Positions 28,464-39,036 of a stretch of 64,000 nucleotides of DNA are shown piece after piece. Every line of letters starts with the position of its first letter. Positions within the stretch are counted from its first letter, which is position 1. A program made the translations under genes and the position numbers. Under the pieces are notes generated by a model. That model worked only from the letters and a program-made list of their open reading frames with translations, made no database searches and was not told the DNA's origin. The DNA comes from Pseudomonadota bacterium (GTDB lineage Bacteria; Pseudomonadota; Alphaproteobacteria; Caulobacterales; Aquidulcibacteraceae): NCBI GenBank assembly GCA_020161405.1, contig JAIUOD010000003.1:124001-188000 (forward strand), read 5' to 3'.

Positions 28464-29491
28464 TATATTGCCTCATTTGTAATAGATTTTAAAGTCTCAT
28501 AAGAATTCATGGCACAGCCCGTATCAATAATGGCTTCACCAATTTCAACACCTTGGCGTAAATCATCGGCAAGCCCTGCCATAACAAGGGCGCATGATGC
28601 ATTAAGCAAAACCGCATCACGATATGGTGATTTCTCGCCCTTTAATAAATTCATCAATGCATTAGCATTAAAACTTGCATCTCCGCCTTTTAAATCTTGA
28701 AGCGGGGCATCTTTTAATCCCGCGATTTGTGGGGAGATTGAAAATTCTTTGAAATCCTTGCCATTATAGGCAACAATTTGGGTTTCGCCATGCAATATCG
28801 CTTCATCAATGCCGCCATCGCCATGAATTACCCAACATGATTTAGAGCCTAATTTTGCCAAAGCCTGTGCAACTGCATGTAATAATTCGGGGCGATAAAC
28901 CCCAATTAATTGGCGCTGTGCCCCGACTGGATTACATAATGGCCCCATAATGTTAAAGGCCGTGCCAAAACCCAATTCACGGCGCAAAGGGCCAACATAG
29001 GCCATTTTGGGGTGATAATTTGGGGCAAAAAAGAATGCAAGATTGGCATCTTCAAGTGCTTTAGTTTGGATTTTAGGGTTGGATGTTAATTTAATCCCCA
29101 TTGCCTCTAAAACGTCTGCCGCACCGCAAATCGAAGACATAGAGCGATTGCCATGTTTTGCAACTTTATGACCGCCACCTGCCAAAACAAATGAGGTTGT
29201 GGTGGAAATGTTTAAAGAATGTGCGCCATCGCCACCTGTGCCGCAAACATCCATTGTTTCAAATGGCACTTCAAGCCTAATCATTTGTGCGCGCATTGCC
29301 GATGCACCCGCAATTAATGTTTCGGCGGCATCAATTTTAGAACATTCAAGCCCCATTAAAAAGGCGCCAATTTGTGCAGGCGTGGCATCTGCCGCCAAAA
29401 TTGCGTCAAAAACTTCACGCATTTGGTCACCATTTAATGGGCGACCTGCGGCAAGTTCGGTTAGAAGTGGTTTAATATTAATTGGTGCCAT
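28463..29491 (-). CDS. trpD: Anthranilate phosphoribosyltransferase
   Basis: TrpD joins anthranilate and PRPP. The ATG at 29491 ([19 protein letters not shown]) is preferred over a TTG six codons upstream because it matches the family start; it gives 342 residues. The PRPP-binding motif [17 protein letters not shown] is intact, followed by KHGNRSMSS and [17 protein letters not shown]. It overlaps trpG by 14 nt and trpC by 1 nt, so translation of the three is likely coupled. Confidence 0.96.
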   Translation of the reverse strand: MAPINIKPLLTELAAGRPLNGDQMREVFDAILAADATPAQIGAFLMGLECSKIDAAETLIAGASAMRAQMIRLEVPFETMDVCGTGGDGAHSLNISTTTSFVLAGGGHKVAKHGNRSMSSICGAADVLEAMGIKLTSNPKIQTKALEDANLAFFFAPNYHPKMAYVGPLRRELGFGTAFNIMGPLCNPVGAQRQLIGVYRPELLHAVAQALAKLGSKSCWVIHGDGGIDEAILHGETQIVAYNGKDFKEFSISPQIAGLKDAPLQDLKGGDASFNANALMNLLKGEKSPYRDAVLLNASCALVMAGLADDLRQGVEIGEAIIDTGCAMNSYETLKSITNEAI

Positions 29492-30074
29492 TTTTATATT
29501 TTGCCGCAATTTTCAAAAAGTTTTCAAGCATTTCATGCCCATATTCGGTCGCAATTGATTCAGGGTGAAATTGAACGCCATATATTGGGCGGTTTTTATG
29601 CGAAACCGCCATTATTTCCCCATCTTTAGTAAAGGCATCGGCCTGTAAATCATTGGGAAGGCTTTGTGGCTCAATCGCCAATGAATGATAACGCGTAACA
29701 TCAAAGCATTTTGGTAGGCCTTCAAAAAGCCCTGTATTATTAGTTTCAATATTGGAAACCTTGCCATGAATAATGGCACGTGCGCCCAAAACCTTGCCGC
29801 CAAAAACTTGGCCGATGGTTTGATGACCAAGGCAAACACCCAAAATCGGTAAATCAAGTGGCGCTTTTTCAACTAATTCAAGACAAACACCCGCTTCATT
29901 TGGTGATTTGGGCCCTGGCGATAAGACAATTGCATCAAATCCCATATCAAGAAATTCTTGCGCGGTTTTGGCATCATTGCGCATTACTGTAACTTTGGCG
30001 CCCAATTCTTCAAAATAATGCACCAAATTATAGGTGAAACTGTCGTAATTATCGATAAGTAATAGGTTTATCAT
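29478..30074 (-). CDS. trpG: Anthranilate synthase component II (glutamine amidotransferase)
   Basis: TrpG hydrolyses glutamine to supply ammonia to TrpE. The 198-residue single-domain protein has LLIDNYDSFTYNLVHYFEE at the start, the nucleophile Cys in GVCLGHQTIGQ and the His-Glu pair in GVQFHPESIATEYG. Stop and start codons overlap with trpE by 1 nt (TAATG-type coupling). Such a protein may also serve folate synthesis as PabA, since no separate pabA is seen here; that is inference. Confidence 0.96.
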   Translation of the reverse strand: MINLLLIDNYDSFTYNLVHYFEELGAKVTVMRNDAKTAQEFLDMGFDAIVLSPGPKSPNEAGVCLELVEKAPLDLPILGVCLGHQTIGQVFGGKVLGARAIIHGKVSNIETNNTGLFEGLPKCFDVTRYHSLAIEPQSLPNDLQADAFTKDGEIMAVSHKNRPIYGVQFHPESIATEYGHEMLENFLKIAAKYKNGTN

Positions 30075-31636
30075 TATTTACCGCCTTCATATTTTTGCGC
30101 TTCGCGGGCGGCATATATAAGCGCCTTGGCCTTGTTTACACATTCATTATGCTCACTTAAAGGAACGCTATCTAAAACAACACCTGCACCTGCTTGTACA
30201 TATAATTTTTCATCTTTTAGAACACCAGTTCGAAGGGCGATACACATATCCATATCACCACCTGATGAGAAATAACCAACGCCACCCGCGTAAATCCCAC
30301 GCTCATGTGGTTCAAGTTCGGATATAATTTCCATTGCCCGAATTTTTGGCGCGCCAGATACAGTACCCGCAGGAAAGCCCGCCAATAAAGCATCCAATGC
30401 ATCATATTCAGGTTTTAAAGTGCCTTCAACATTTGAAACAATGTGCATTACATGTGAATAGCGTTCAACAACGAATTTTTGGGTAACACGAATTCCACCA
30501 TTCAATTGCCCCGGTTCGCCATTACCGCGTGGCTTAGAAATTGAAACCCGACCCACATCATTACGCCCCAAATCAAGAAGCATTAAATGTTCGGCAATCT
30601 CTTTGGGGTCGTTCAATAATTCTTCTTCTAATGCTTTATCCAATGCAGGGGTTTCGCCGCGTGGCCTTGTTCCTGCTATGGGTCTAAGGGTAATATTGCC
30701 ATCACGAAGGCGAACCAAAATTTCAGGGCTTGAACCAATTATCGAAAAGCCATTCATTTGAAGCATGAATAAAAATGGCGATGGATTGGTGCGGCGCAAT
30801 GCACGATAAAGCGCAAGTGAACTGCCTTTATAATCAATTGAAAATCTTTGACTTGGCACAACTTGGAAAATATCACCCGCCACAATATATTCTTGGGCCT
30901 TTTTCACGGCATCCATATAGCTTTCAGGGCTTTGATGGGCGTGAATATGTGGTAATTCATCCGAATGATTATCAAGGCGCGGCGCATGAAGTGGGCAGGG
31001 CGCATCAAGGATTTCCCAAACCTTCCTTAATCTTGCTATACCTTTTTGATAGGTTTCATCATGGCTTTCGTTTTTATTTGTGCGAATTGTTGTCGCGATT
31101 AATAATTCTTGTTTTACGCCATCAAAAACAATAATGATGCGCGGGCGTGTCATTACGGCCTCTGGCAAACCTAAAGGTTCATCAGCATTTTTTGGAAGTT
31201 TTTCGAAATAGCGCACCATTTCATAAGATAAGTAACCATAAATTCCCGCAATTGGTGGCGGTAAATTATTTGGTATTTTTAATTCGCTTTGTTTGATGAA
31301 TTGGCGAAGTGCATCAAGTGGCTTGGCATCAATAGTTTTCGCGGTTTGCCGATTACCATTTTCGTCAATTTCACAAATACTGGCAATGCCTTTATTGATT
31401 TCAAAAACCACATCAGGGTCGGTTGCAACAATTGAATAACGCCCGCGTGTTTCGCCGCCTTCAACCGATTCAAAAAGGCACGCCCCAAACTTATCAGCCC
31501 CCAATTTGGCAAGTGCCGAAATCGGGGTTTCAATATCGTCAATTCTTCTAATCCATAAAAGGGAAGCACCGCGTTCATTAAATTCTTTTTCGACATTTTC
31601 AAAATTTGGCGAAATGGATTTTATAAACGCGCTCAC
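30074..31636 (-). CDS. trpE: Anthranilate synthase component I
   Basis: TrpE makes anthranilate from chorismate with TrpG. The 520-residue protein begins with GTG and AAAGG upstream. The feedback-site region near residue 55 reads CLFESVEGGETRGRYS, the alphaproteobacterial counterpart of the tryptophan-binding LLES segment. The catalytic domain has PSQRFSIDY, IIGSSPEILVR, RPIAGTRPRG, LDLGRNDVGRVS and the C-terminal QAGAGVVLDS. It starts 12 nt after the ppiD stop, so ppiD-trpEGDC is likely one transcript. Confidence 0.97.
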   Translation of the reverse strand: MSAFIKSISPNFENVEKEFNERGASLLWIRRIDDIETPISALAKLGADKFGACLFESVEGGETRGRYSIVATDPDVVFEINKGIASICEIDENGNRQTAKTIDAKPLDALRQFIKQSELKIPNNLPPPIAGIYGYLSYEMVRYFEKLPKNADEPLGLPEAVMTRPRIIIVFDGVKQELLIATTIRTNKNESHDETYQKGIARLRKVWEILDAPCPLHAPRLDNHSDELPHIHAHQSPESYMDAVKKAQEYIVAGDIFQVVPSQRFSIDYKGSSLALYRALRRTNPSPFLFMLQMNGFSIIGSSPEILVRLRDGNITLRPIAGTRPRGETPALDKALEEELLNDPKEIAEHLMLLDLGRNDVGRVSISKPRGNGEPGQLNGGIRVTQKFVVERYSHVMHIVSNVEGTLKPEYDALDALLAGFPAGTVSGAPKIRAMEIISELEPHERGIYAGGVGYFSSGGDMDMCIALRTGVLKDEKLYVQAGAGVVLDSVPLSEHNECVNKAKALIYAAREAQKYEGGK

Positions 31637-31647
31637 TTCATTACCTT

Positions 31648-33552
31648 TTATTTTTTAGCTGGTTTTGCACTTTCGGCTTCATCACCAAAAAGTGCCTTCA
31701 TACGATCTGGGAAAGTTTTTGCTTTGGCACGTTTGCGCGCCATAAGGTCAATTGCATCGGCAAGATCTTGTTGAACTGAACCGCGAACGCTGTTTTCAGC
31801 TTTTGCAAGGCGTTCAGGGGATTTATTTTCATCATCGCGAACAATGCCATCAACTCGAATGATTGCATATTCAACGCCATTGCCCATTGGTGCATTTACA
31901 ATCGCGCCCTTTTTGGCAGTGAATACAGCCGCACCTAATTCTTGACCGCCTTGACCACGTAATAATGGTTTTGGTGGTTTAACAATTGTTAGGTTGAATT
32001 TTTTCGCGGCAGCTTCAAGGCCAGAAGCACTTGCTTCTTTTGAAATAGCATCAGCTTTTTCTTTAAGGCGTTTTGCAATTTCGCGCGATGTCCATTCTTT
32101 TGCCAATTGGCTTTTTATTTCTGCCAAAGGAACAGGGGATGAAACATTAATTTTATCAGCGCGAATGGCGATATATGATTCATCTTTTGCACTTAAAAGG
32201 TCGGTCGCATCGCCTTGGGCTAATTGGAATGCTTGTGCTAATACATCTGGATTTTGTGCGAAGATTGCAAGTGGTTGATTAGTTTTTGGATCGATTGCTT
32301 GTGCAGTTACACCCGCCATTTTTACAAACTCAAAGCCAACTTTTGTGGCGGCTTTTTCAACATCATCACCTTGCGCAATTGCATCATCAAATGCAGCCGC
32401 TGCATCGCTTAATGCTTGTGCGCCAAGTTCTTTTGATAATTGTTTGATAATTTCAGGTGATGCTTTTGCAAAATCAGCAGGGATTTCAGCTTTTGCACCA
32501 CTAACTTTAAACGCACTAAATGAAAGCGCGCCTTTAACAGAGCCAACATCACCAACTTTTGCCGCAAATACTGCATTGGCAACATCTTTATCTGGGATTT
32601 GGTCGGTTGCGCTATCGGTGAAATTAAGTGGTGCTTGAAGTCCCAACGCCTTTGCAATTGCTTCTGGCGCTTCGCCAGCTTTAAGGCGGTTCGCTGCCTC
32701 ATCTGCTTTTGCTTTATCTTGTGCAACGATTTGAACAAAAGTGCGTTTAGCTGGTGTTCCCAATTTTGCTTTTTGGGTTTCAAAAATTTGTTTAACCTGA
32801 TTTGGGTCTACTTTTGCATTGGCGATAAATTTATCAGGTTTTGCCAAAACAATTGTTAAATCACGAGTTTCAGGGCGCATAATACGCGGCTTTACTTCTT
32901 CATAAAGCGTGTTGATTTGTGCATCAGTTGGTATTGGCGCGCTACCTGCAAGGCTTGCAGGGACAGGTATCATGCTAATAAGGCGACGCTCTGTACCGAA
33001 TGCTAAAGTTTGAACCGCATAATATTTTGGCGCTCTAAATCCCGAAGTTGCCGCAAGCGATAAAAGTCTTTTACCCATATCATAACGAACATTTTGCTCG
33101 AATGATGTAGGGTCCATACCATTTTGGGCAAGTAATTGTTGATAATTATAATCAGAGAAAGTGTGGGTCGCAGGATCTTCAAATGCAGAGATTTTTTTGA
33201 TTTCACCCTGAACAACCGCAGTTGCGACTTTTAGTCCCAGTTTATCAAAGAACCAACTAAAGGCACGTTCACCAACCATACGTTCTAAAGTTGAAGTATC
33301 GCCACCTTGTTCGCGTGCTTCTTTAATGGAGATTTGCTTGCCAGCATCCTTGCTTGCACGTTTTAGGATTTTATCAAATTCTGCCCTAAATTCGGCAGAA
33401 GTGATAGGTTTGCCTGCAACCAATGCGACATTATCCTTGCTATTACCTTTGAAAACATCATTGATGCCCCAAATAGTAAAAGATACAACCAAAAGACCAA
33501 TTAGTACTGCTGCAACCCAAGAGCGCGCAGCTTTACGAACAAACGAAAGCAT
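31648..33552 (-). CDS. ppiD: PpiD-type membrane-anchored peptidyl-prolyl isomerase/chaperone
   Basis: The 634-residue protein has a single N-terminal membrane helix (SWVAAVLIGLLVVSFTIWGI, about residues 12-31) and no cleavage site, then a SurA/PpiD-type chaperone region (VALVAGKPITSAEFRAEFDKI). A parvulin-like domain appears around residues 260-370 but is weakly conserved, as in E. coli PpiD, where isomerase activity is weak. It would assist folding of secreted proteins at the periplasmic side of the Sec translocon. It is the first gene upstream of trpEGDC, a conserved alphaproteobacterial order, and is divergent from tpiA. Confidence 0.88.
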   Translation of the reverse strand: MLSFVRKAARSWVAAVLIGLLVVSFTIWGINDVFKGNSKDNVALVAGKPITSAEFRAEFDKILKRASKDAGKQISIKEAREQGGDTSTLERMVGERAFSWFFDKLGLKVATAVVQGEIKKISAFEDPATHTFSDYNYQQLLAQNGMDPTSFEQNVRYDMGKRLLSLAATSGFRAPKYYAVQTLAFGTERRLISMIPVPASLAGSAPIPTDAQINTLYEEVKPRIMRPETRDLTIVLAKPDKFIANAKVDPNQVKQIFETQKAKLGTPAKRTFVQIVAQDKAKADEAANRLKAGEAPEAIAKALGLQAPLNFTDSATDQIPDKDVANAVFAAKVGDVGSVKGALSFSAFKVSGAKAEIPADFAKASPEIIKQLSKELGAQALSDAAAAFDDAIAQGDDVEKAATKVGFEFVKMAGVTAQAIDPKTNQPLAIFAQNPDVLAQAFQLAQGDATDLLSAKDESYIAIRADKINVSSPVPLAEIKSQLAKEWTSREIAKRLKEKADAISKEASASGLEAAAKKFNLTIVKPPKPLLRGQGGQELGAAVFTAKKGAIVNAPMGNGVEYAIIRVDGIVRDDENKSPERLAKAENSVRGSVQQDLADAIDLMARKRAKAKTFPDRMKALFGDEAESAKPAKK

Positions 33553-33683
33553 TTATTTCTTTCCTCAAATCACCAGATTGATTATTCCATAGTTGCCGAA
33601 AGCATATCAAGCAAGCTAAGGAGTGCATGAAGTTTTCGTAACATACAAAAAAATACACATATTTCTTCTTTTAGGGGGTTAAA

Positions 33684-34442
33684 ATGGCAAATCAGAAATA
33701 CATTATTGGAAATTGGAAAATGAATGGCTCGCTAAACTCTAAGGGTTTGGTTAGTGAAATTGATGATTTTTGCCGTTCAAAATTAGGCGATAAAGTTGCC
33801 GTTGGAATTTGCCCACCATTTCCACTTATTGGTCTTGTAAATGAATGGTCTTGGGAAAGCCCAATTAATATTGGTGCGCAAGATTGCCATTTTAAAGAAA
33901 GCGGTGCGCATACTGGTGATGTTTCTGCGGTTTTATTGAAAGAAATTGGCGCTAAAATTGTTATTATTGGGCATTCTGAACGCCGTTCAAATCATGGCGA
34001 AACTTCGCAATTAGTATGTGATAAAGCCAAAGCAGCATTATTGGCGGGTCTTAAACCTGTTATTTGTGTTGGCGAAACCGATGAAGAGCGTAAATCAGGA
34101 AATGCAATTAAAGTTGTTTTAAACCAAATTGAACAATCATGTCCTGCCGAAAATGCGAATATAATTGTTGCTTATGAACCTGTTTGGGCAATTGGTACTG
34201 GTAATGTTGCTAGCCCACAAGATATTTTGGAAATGCATAATGAAATTCGCGCCAAATTAATTGAAATTTATGGTCATGATGGCAAAAAAATCCAAATCCT
34301 ATATGGCGGTTCTGTAAATGCCAAAAATGCCGAAGAAATATTGCAAACGCAAAATGTTGATGGCGCGCTAGTTGGCGGTGCTTCGCTTAAGGCACCAGAC
34401 TTCATCGCAATCATTGATGCAGCAATAAACGTTAGTAATTGA
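33684..34442 (+). CDS. tpiA: Triose-phosphate isomerase
   Basis: TpiA interconverts dihydroxyacetone phosphate and glyceraldehyde 3-phosphate. The 252-residue protein is full length, with the substrate Lys in NWKMNGS at the start, catalytic His in IIGHSERR, catalytic Glu in YEPVWAIGTG and the phosphate loop YGGSVNAKN. A strong AGGGGG ribosome site precedes the ATG. It is divergent from ppiD, with 131 nt between them, and followed by a degenerate receiver gene. Confidence 0.97.
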   Translation: MANQKYIIGNWKMNGSLNSKGLVSEIDDFCRSKLGDKVAVGICPPFPLIGLVNEWSWESPINIGAQDCHFKESGAHTGDVSAVLLKEIGAKIVIIGHSERRSNHGETSQLVCDKAKAALLAGLKPVICVGETDEERKSGNAIKVVLNQIEQSCPAENANIIVAYEPVWAIGTGNVASPQDILEMHNEIRAKLIEIYGHDGKKIQILYGGSVNAKNAEEILQTQNVDGALVGGASLKAPDFIAIIDAAINVSN

Positions 34443-34539
34443 TAAACTGAATTTATTGCTGCAATTTTTCGCAGCTTGGTAAGAAACTTTCAATGAAGAT
34501 GCCATAAATATATCCTTCAAGTAAGGAAATGCTTAGATA

Positions 34540-35643
34540 ATGGCATCATTAAATGATAAAGACCTGACTGAAGTTTTGGCGATAGTGTATGATCCCATAC
34601 GCGGGAATATGCTTACTACGCGCGGGTTACTTCACGGTATGGGTTTGCGCCGAATTGAAGGTGTCACAAGTTTTGCTGCGCTAGAACGCAGAATCAAGGA
34701 TGTTGAAGTTTCGCTTTTATTTTTAGAAGCAAGTGATGAAATTAGTAAAATTTCTAAACTAGTTAAATCAATTCGTCTTGCAGAAACTAAAGCAAATCCA
34801 TTTTTGCCAATTATTGGGACATTATGGTCAGGTTCTACTAATTCAGTCGCAGAATTAATGAATTGCGGTTGCGATGATGTTTTACTGCGCCCATTTTCGG
34901 TTACAAAAGTTACTGAGCGTATCCAAAATTTAATTGAATGCCGCAAAAATTTTGTTGTTACTTCTGATTATGTTGGGCCAGATCGTGGTACGCCAAGTAG
35001 CGGTCATGAAAAAACTGATGCTTTTGAAGTTCCCAATCCATTGCGTGATGTTGCTATGGGAATAAAAATGGACCTTGTAAGTCATAATGAAATGATTGAA
35101 GGCGCCAAGAATCGCATGAATAAAGAGCGTTTGGCAAAACTTGCGCGCCGAATTGCAATGGCCGCAGAAGTAACAATTCAGGCAAAACACAATAATTCAG
35201 ATGAAAGTGGTTTTGTCATAGATTTAATCGAAACCTCAAGCGAGCTTGTGAAAACTGCACGTCGTATGGGGCAAGATGAAATTCATGATATTGCAATTGT
35301 TCTTGAAAATGTAGTTGAAAAAACTGCGATTAGTAGCGAGCGTGCCGAAAGTGCGGAGCTTGCGCGTCAATTAGCATTGGCAATTTATATTGCTTATGCT
35401 GTTGATGAGGGCGAAGAATTCAAAAAAGAACTTGATAAAACGCTGAACCTTGTAAGATTGCGCCTTAATAAAGCAACAGAGCGTGAAAAACGCCGTCGTG
35501 CATTGGCAAAATCGATTGATTATTCAGGGTTTGAAAATTCAAGCAATGATACAGCCAAGGCAAATGATTCTTTTTTTGAAGTATCACAAAAAATATATGA
35601 AGAAGAAAAAAATCACGTTTCAAAATATAGTCTTTTGAAATAA
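34540..35643 (+). CDS. Degenerate receiver-domain protein
   Basis: A 367-residue protein. The first 130 residues have the fold pattern of a CheY-like receiver, with VLLRPFSVTKVTERI matching the beta5-alpha5 region (Lys replaced by Arg) and the alphaproteobacterial DYVGPDR segment just after it. The phospho-acceptor strand reads VSLLFLEAS, so Glu63 sits where Asp is expected, and phosphorylation looks unlikely. The remainder is a helical, charged region (about 170-340) with no recognised output domain. It lies between tpiA and secG. Its function is unknown; a scaffold or phosphorylation-independent regulator is possible. Confidence 0.72.
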   Translation: MASLNDKDLTEVLAIVYDPIRGNMLTTRGLLHGMGLRRIEGVTSFAALERRIKDVEVSLLFLEASDEISKISKLVKSIRLAETKANPFLPIIGTLWSGSTNSVAELMNCGCDDVLLRPFSVTKVTERIQNLIECRKNFVVTSDYVGPDRGTPSSGHEKTDAFEVPNPLRDVAMGIKMDLVSHNEMIEGAKNRMNKERLAKLARRIAMAAEVTIQAKHNNSDESGFVIDLIETSSELVKTARRMGQDEIHDIAIVLENVVEKTAISSERAESAELARQLALAIYIAYAVDEGEEFKKELDKTLNLVRLRLNKATEREKRRRALAKSIDYSGFENSSNDTAKANDSFFEVSQKIYEEEKNHVSKYSLLK

Positions 35644-35737
35644 TGCCGCATTAATTCGTTCGCATTGCAGTATGCCCCTTGAAAATTGCCGATAAAAGCG
35701 GCAAATAGCGTTTTTTATCCATATAGTCTGGTGTGTA

Positions 35738-36199
35738 ATGTTAGAAACCATTTTGATAATCCATATTATTATCTGTATCGCTTTGATTGGCTCTATTTTA
35801 ATGCAAAGATCTGAAGGTGGCGGTGCATTGGGTATCGGTGGCGGCCCTGGCTCACTTATGAGTGGGCGTTCTGCGGCTAATTTCATGACAAAAACCACTG
35901 GCTTCTTGGCTTTATTGTTTTTTGTGACTTCTGCAACGCTTACAATTTTGAGTGGAACTGCCAATAAAAATGCTGGCTCCGTAATGAAGCAAGATACAAA
36001 TATTCCTGCTAAAATTGATTTATCAACTAAACCTGCAACTAATTCTGTTGCAAATTCAGTTGGTGCAATTCCATCATCGCAAGCGGCGCCAAGTGCATTC
36101 GATACTTCAACAATCGATACACAAAAAGCGCAAGAAGCTGCTAAAAATGCGGTTTCTAATCAAGTTACTGCAACAAATTCTGTTAAACCTTCAAAATAA
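35738..36199 (+). CDS. secG: Protein translocase subunit SecG
   Basis: SecG is the small SecYEG subunit that eases SecA cycling. The 153-residue protein has two membrane helices: LETILIIHIIICIALIGSILM and TGFLALLFFVTSATLTIL, joined by the conserved cytoplasmic loop QRSEGGGALGIGGGPGSLMSGR. The last 70 residues are a Ser/Ala/Thr/Asn-rich tail, longer than in E. coli (110 residues total) but usual in alphaproteobacteria. It is followed by pyrG after 41 nt that contain a perfect hairpin. Confidence 0.93.
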   Translation: MLETILIIHIIICIALIGSILMQRSEGGGALGIGGGPGSLMSGRSAANFMTKTTGFLALLFFVTSATLTILSGTANKNAGSVMKQDTNIPAKIDLSTKPATNSVANSVGAIPSSQAAPSAFDTSTIDTQKAQEAAKNAVSNQVTATNSVKPSK

Positions 36200-36209
36200 G
36201 GCTTTCATT

Positions 36210-36231
36210 CAATAGCAAATCTTTGCTATTG
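36210..36231 (+). promoter_or_regulatory. Inverted repeat just upstream of pyrG
   Basis: CAATAGCAAA (36210-36219) and TTTGCTATTG (36222-36231) are perfect 10-bp complements with a 2-nt gap. The 3' arm ends 9 nt before the pyrG ATG, where a ribosome site would be expected, so it could act as an operator or an RNA switch on translation. Confidence 0.5.
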
Positions 36232-36234
36232 TAA

Positions 36235-37875
<1,641 letters not shown>

Positions 37876-37958
37876 AATCATTGGATGCTGTTGATTTTTT
37901 GTAAAACTGTGTCTAAAGACGCGGTTCGAAATTTATTTTTGTGAAATGGAACTAGAAA

Positions 37959-38141
37959 ATGGCTGTGCCTAAACGCAAAACCTCCCCATCACGCCGTGGC
38001 ATGCGCCGCGCTCATGATGCTTTGGGTGTAAACTCTTACGTTGAAGATAAAAACTCTGGCGAGCTTCGCCGTCCTCACCACATTGACTTGAAAACTGGTC
38101 AATATCGCGGTCGTCAAGTTCTTACCGTAAAAGAAGATTAG
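37959..38141 (+). CDS. rpmF: 50S ribosomal protein L32
   Basis: The 60-residue, very basic product [20 protein letters not shown] is a textbook bL32 N-terminus, and its length is normal. The alphaproteobacterial type lacks the CxxC zinc knuckle, and none is seen here. The usual downstream plsX is not present. Two hairpins and a terminator follow. Confidence 0.97.
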   Translation: MAVPKRKTSPSRRGMRRAHDALGVNSYVEDKNSGELRRPHHIDLKTGQYRGRQVLTVKED

Positions 38142-38176
38142 TTTTTTTTGATTATCTTGGCGAATTGGGGCGTCGA

Positions 38177-38211
38177 AAATTTTTTAAATATGTTTAATAT
38201 TTAAAAAATTT
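38177..38211. repeat. 15-bp AT-only inverted repeat downstream of rpmF
   Basis: AAATTTTTTAAATAT (38177-38191) and ATATTTAAAAAATTT (38197-38211) are perfect complements with a 5-nt loop. There is no T-run after it; the ordinary terminator is at 38258. Confidence 0.6.
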
Positions 38212-38257
38212 GTCTCCTGCTACTTAACTCAAGCTAATCAAAAATTTTTAGTTAAAC

Positions 38258-38287
38258 AAGGTCGCTTTTGGGCGGCCTTTTTTATTA
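38258..38287 (+). terminator. Rho-independent terminator after rpmF
   Basis: AAGGTCGC (38258-38265) pairs with GCGGCCTT (38272-38279), one G-U pair, followed by TTTTTATT. Confidence 0.85.
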
Positions 38288-38358
38288 GATAAAATTTTAA
38301 TTAAAATATTAAATTCAAATTATCTGCTTTGCCCTATGTTGCCTTAACGGGGGCAAAA

Positions 38359-38883
38359 GTGGAAATTGTAAATTCTTTTAACGAGCCGCAAAAACAAGAA
38401 AGAAATAATAAGCTCTTTTCAAGGTTAGGGTGGTGGATTGGCACACCACAATGTTTAAGCGGAATAAGTGCTTTTCTTTTGATTTTAGGGTTTGATTATA
38501 TCAAAAAACATTATGGGTTTGATTTAATGTCAATATTCGGCCCAAATGCAAAAAATATTATCTTGCTTAGCGGGTTTGCAACATTGTTATCAGGTTTGGT
38601 TCTAATGCCGCCCACATTAAAACTATTGCGTGCAAATTACCCCTTTATGAATAATCTATATGCCGCACCAGCGCTTGGTTTAGTTTTTGGCTTAGTTGGT
38701 ATTTTCGCAATAAAATCACCTGATTTTATGGTGCAAAACAAACAAGATGCAACCCAAATTGCACAAAAAATAAATTCAATAAATACAGATGCTTCAGTCG
38801 CTAAAACTGAAGAAATGCCAAAAATACAAGAAGTTAAACAAGAAGAAAAAATTCAATTGCGTGGAACATATTACGCAAGATAA
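38359..38883 (+). CDS. Predicted membrane protein of unknown function
   Basis: No family recognised. The GTG at 38359 is chosen because ACGGGGGC lies about 8 nt upstream; a TTG 30 nt earlier has no such site. The 174-residue protein has three hydrophobic helices: CLSGISAFLLILGFDYI, NIILLSGFATLLSGLVLM and AAPALGLVFGLVGIFAI, and a soluble charged tail of about 55 residues, rich in Gln, Lys and Glu. A 43-residue membrane protein gene follows by 21 nt. Confidence 0.65.
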   Translation: MEIVNSFNEPQKQERNNKLFSRLGWWIGTPQCLSGISAFLLILGFDYIKKHYGFDLMSIFGPNAKNIILLSGFATLLSGLVLMPPTLKLLRANYPFMNNLYAAPALGLVFGLVGIFAIKSPDFMVQNKQDATQIAQKINSINTDASVAKTEEMPKIQEVKQEEKIQLRGTYYAR

Positions 38884-38904
38884 TTATATAAAGGGAAGAG
38901 GCCA

Positions 38905-39036
38905 ATGCAAAAACCAATATTGATAAAATTTATAATGCTATTTCAGGTAATATTAGGTGCAAGCTTGATTATGGTTGCAAACCATTTTTGGAATTTCTTG
39001 AAAATTAAACCAAAAAATATTCATTCACACGCTTAA
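38905..39036 (+). CDS. Very small single-helix membrane protein
   Basis: A 43-residue frame starts at ATG 38905 with an excellent ribosome site (GGGAAGAGG, 8 nt upstream). It reads MQKPILIKFIMLFQVILG then ASLIMVANHFWNFLKIK: a basic start, one membrane helix and a basic C-terminus. It follows the preceding membrane protein gene by 21 nt on the same strand, so the pair may be co-expressed. It shares 4 nt with the convergent uracil-DNA glycosylase gene. No homology is known to me; the ribosome site is the main support. Confidence 0.55.
   Translation: MQKPILIKFIMLFQVILGASLIMVANHFWNFLKIKPKNIHSHA

Noticed and set aside
29478..29509. TTG start for trpD at 29509
   Set aside because: The ATG at 29491 matches the family N-terminus; the earlier codon would add residues with no conservation.
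31648..33552. ppiD next to the trp genes considered as a novel chaperone-tryptophan system
   Set aside because: This order is known from other alphaproteobacteria, so it is conserved synteny rather than a new system.
34458..34475. GCTGC/GCAGC hairpin after tpiA considered as a terminator
   Set aside because: Only 5 bp with no T-run after it.
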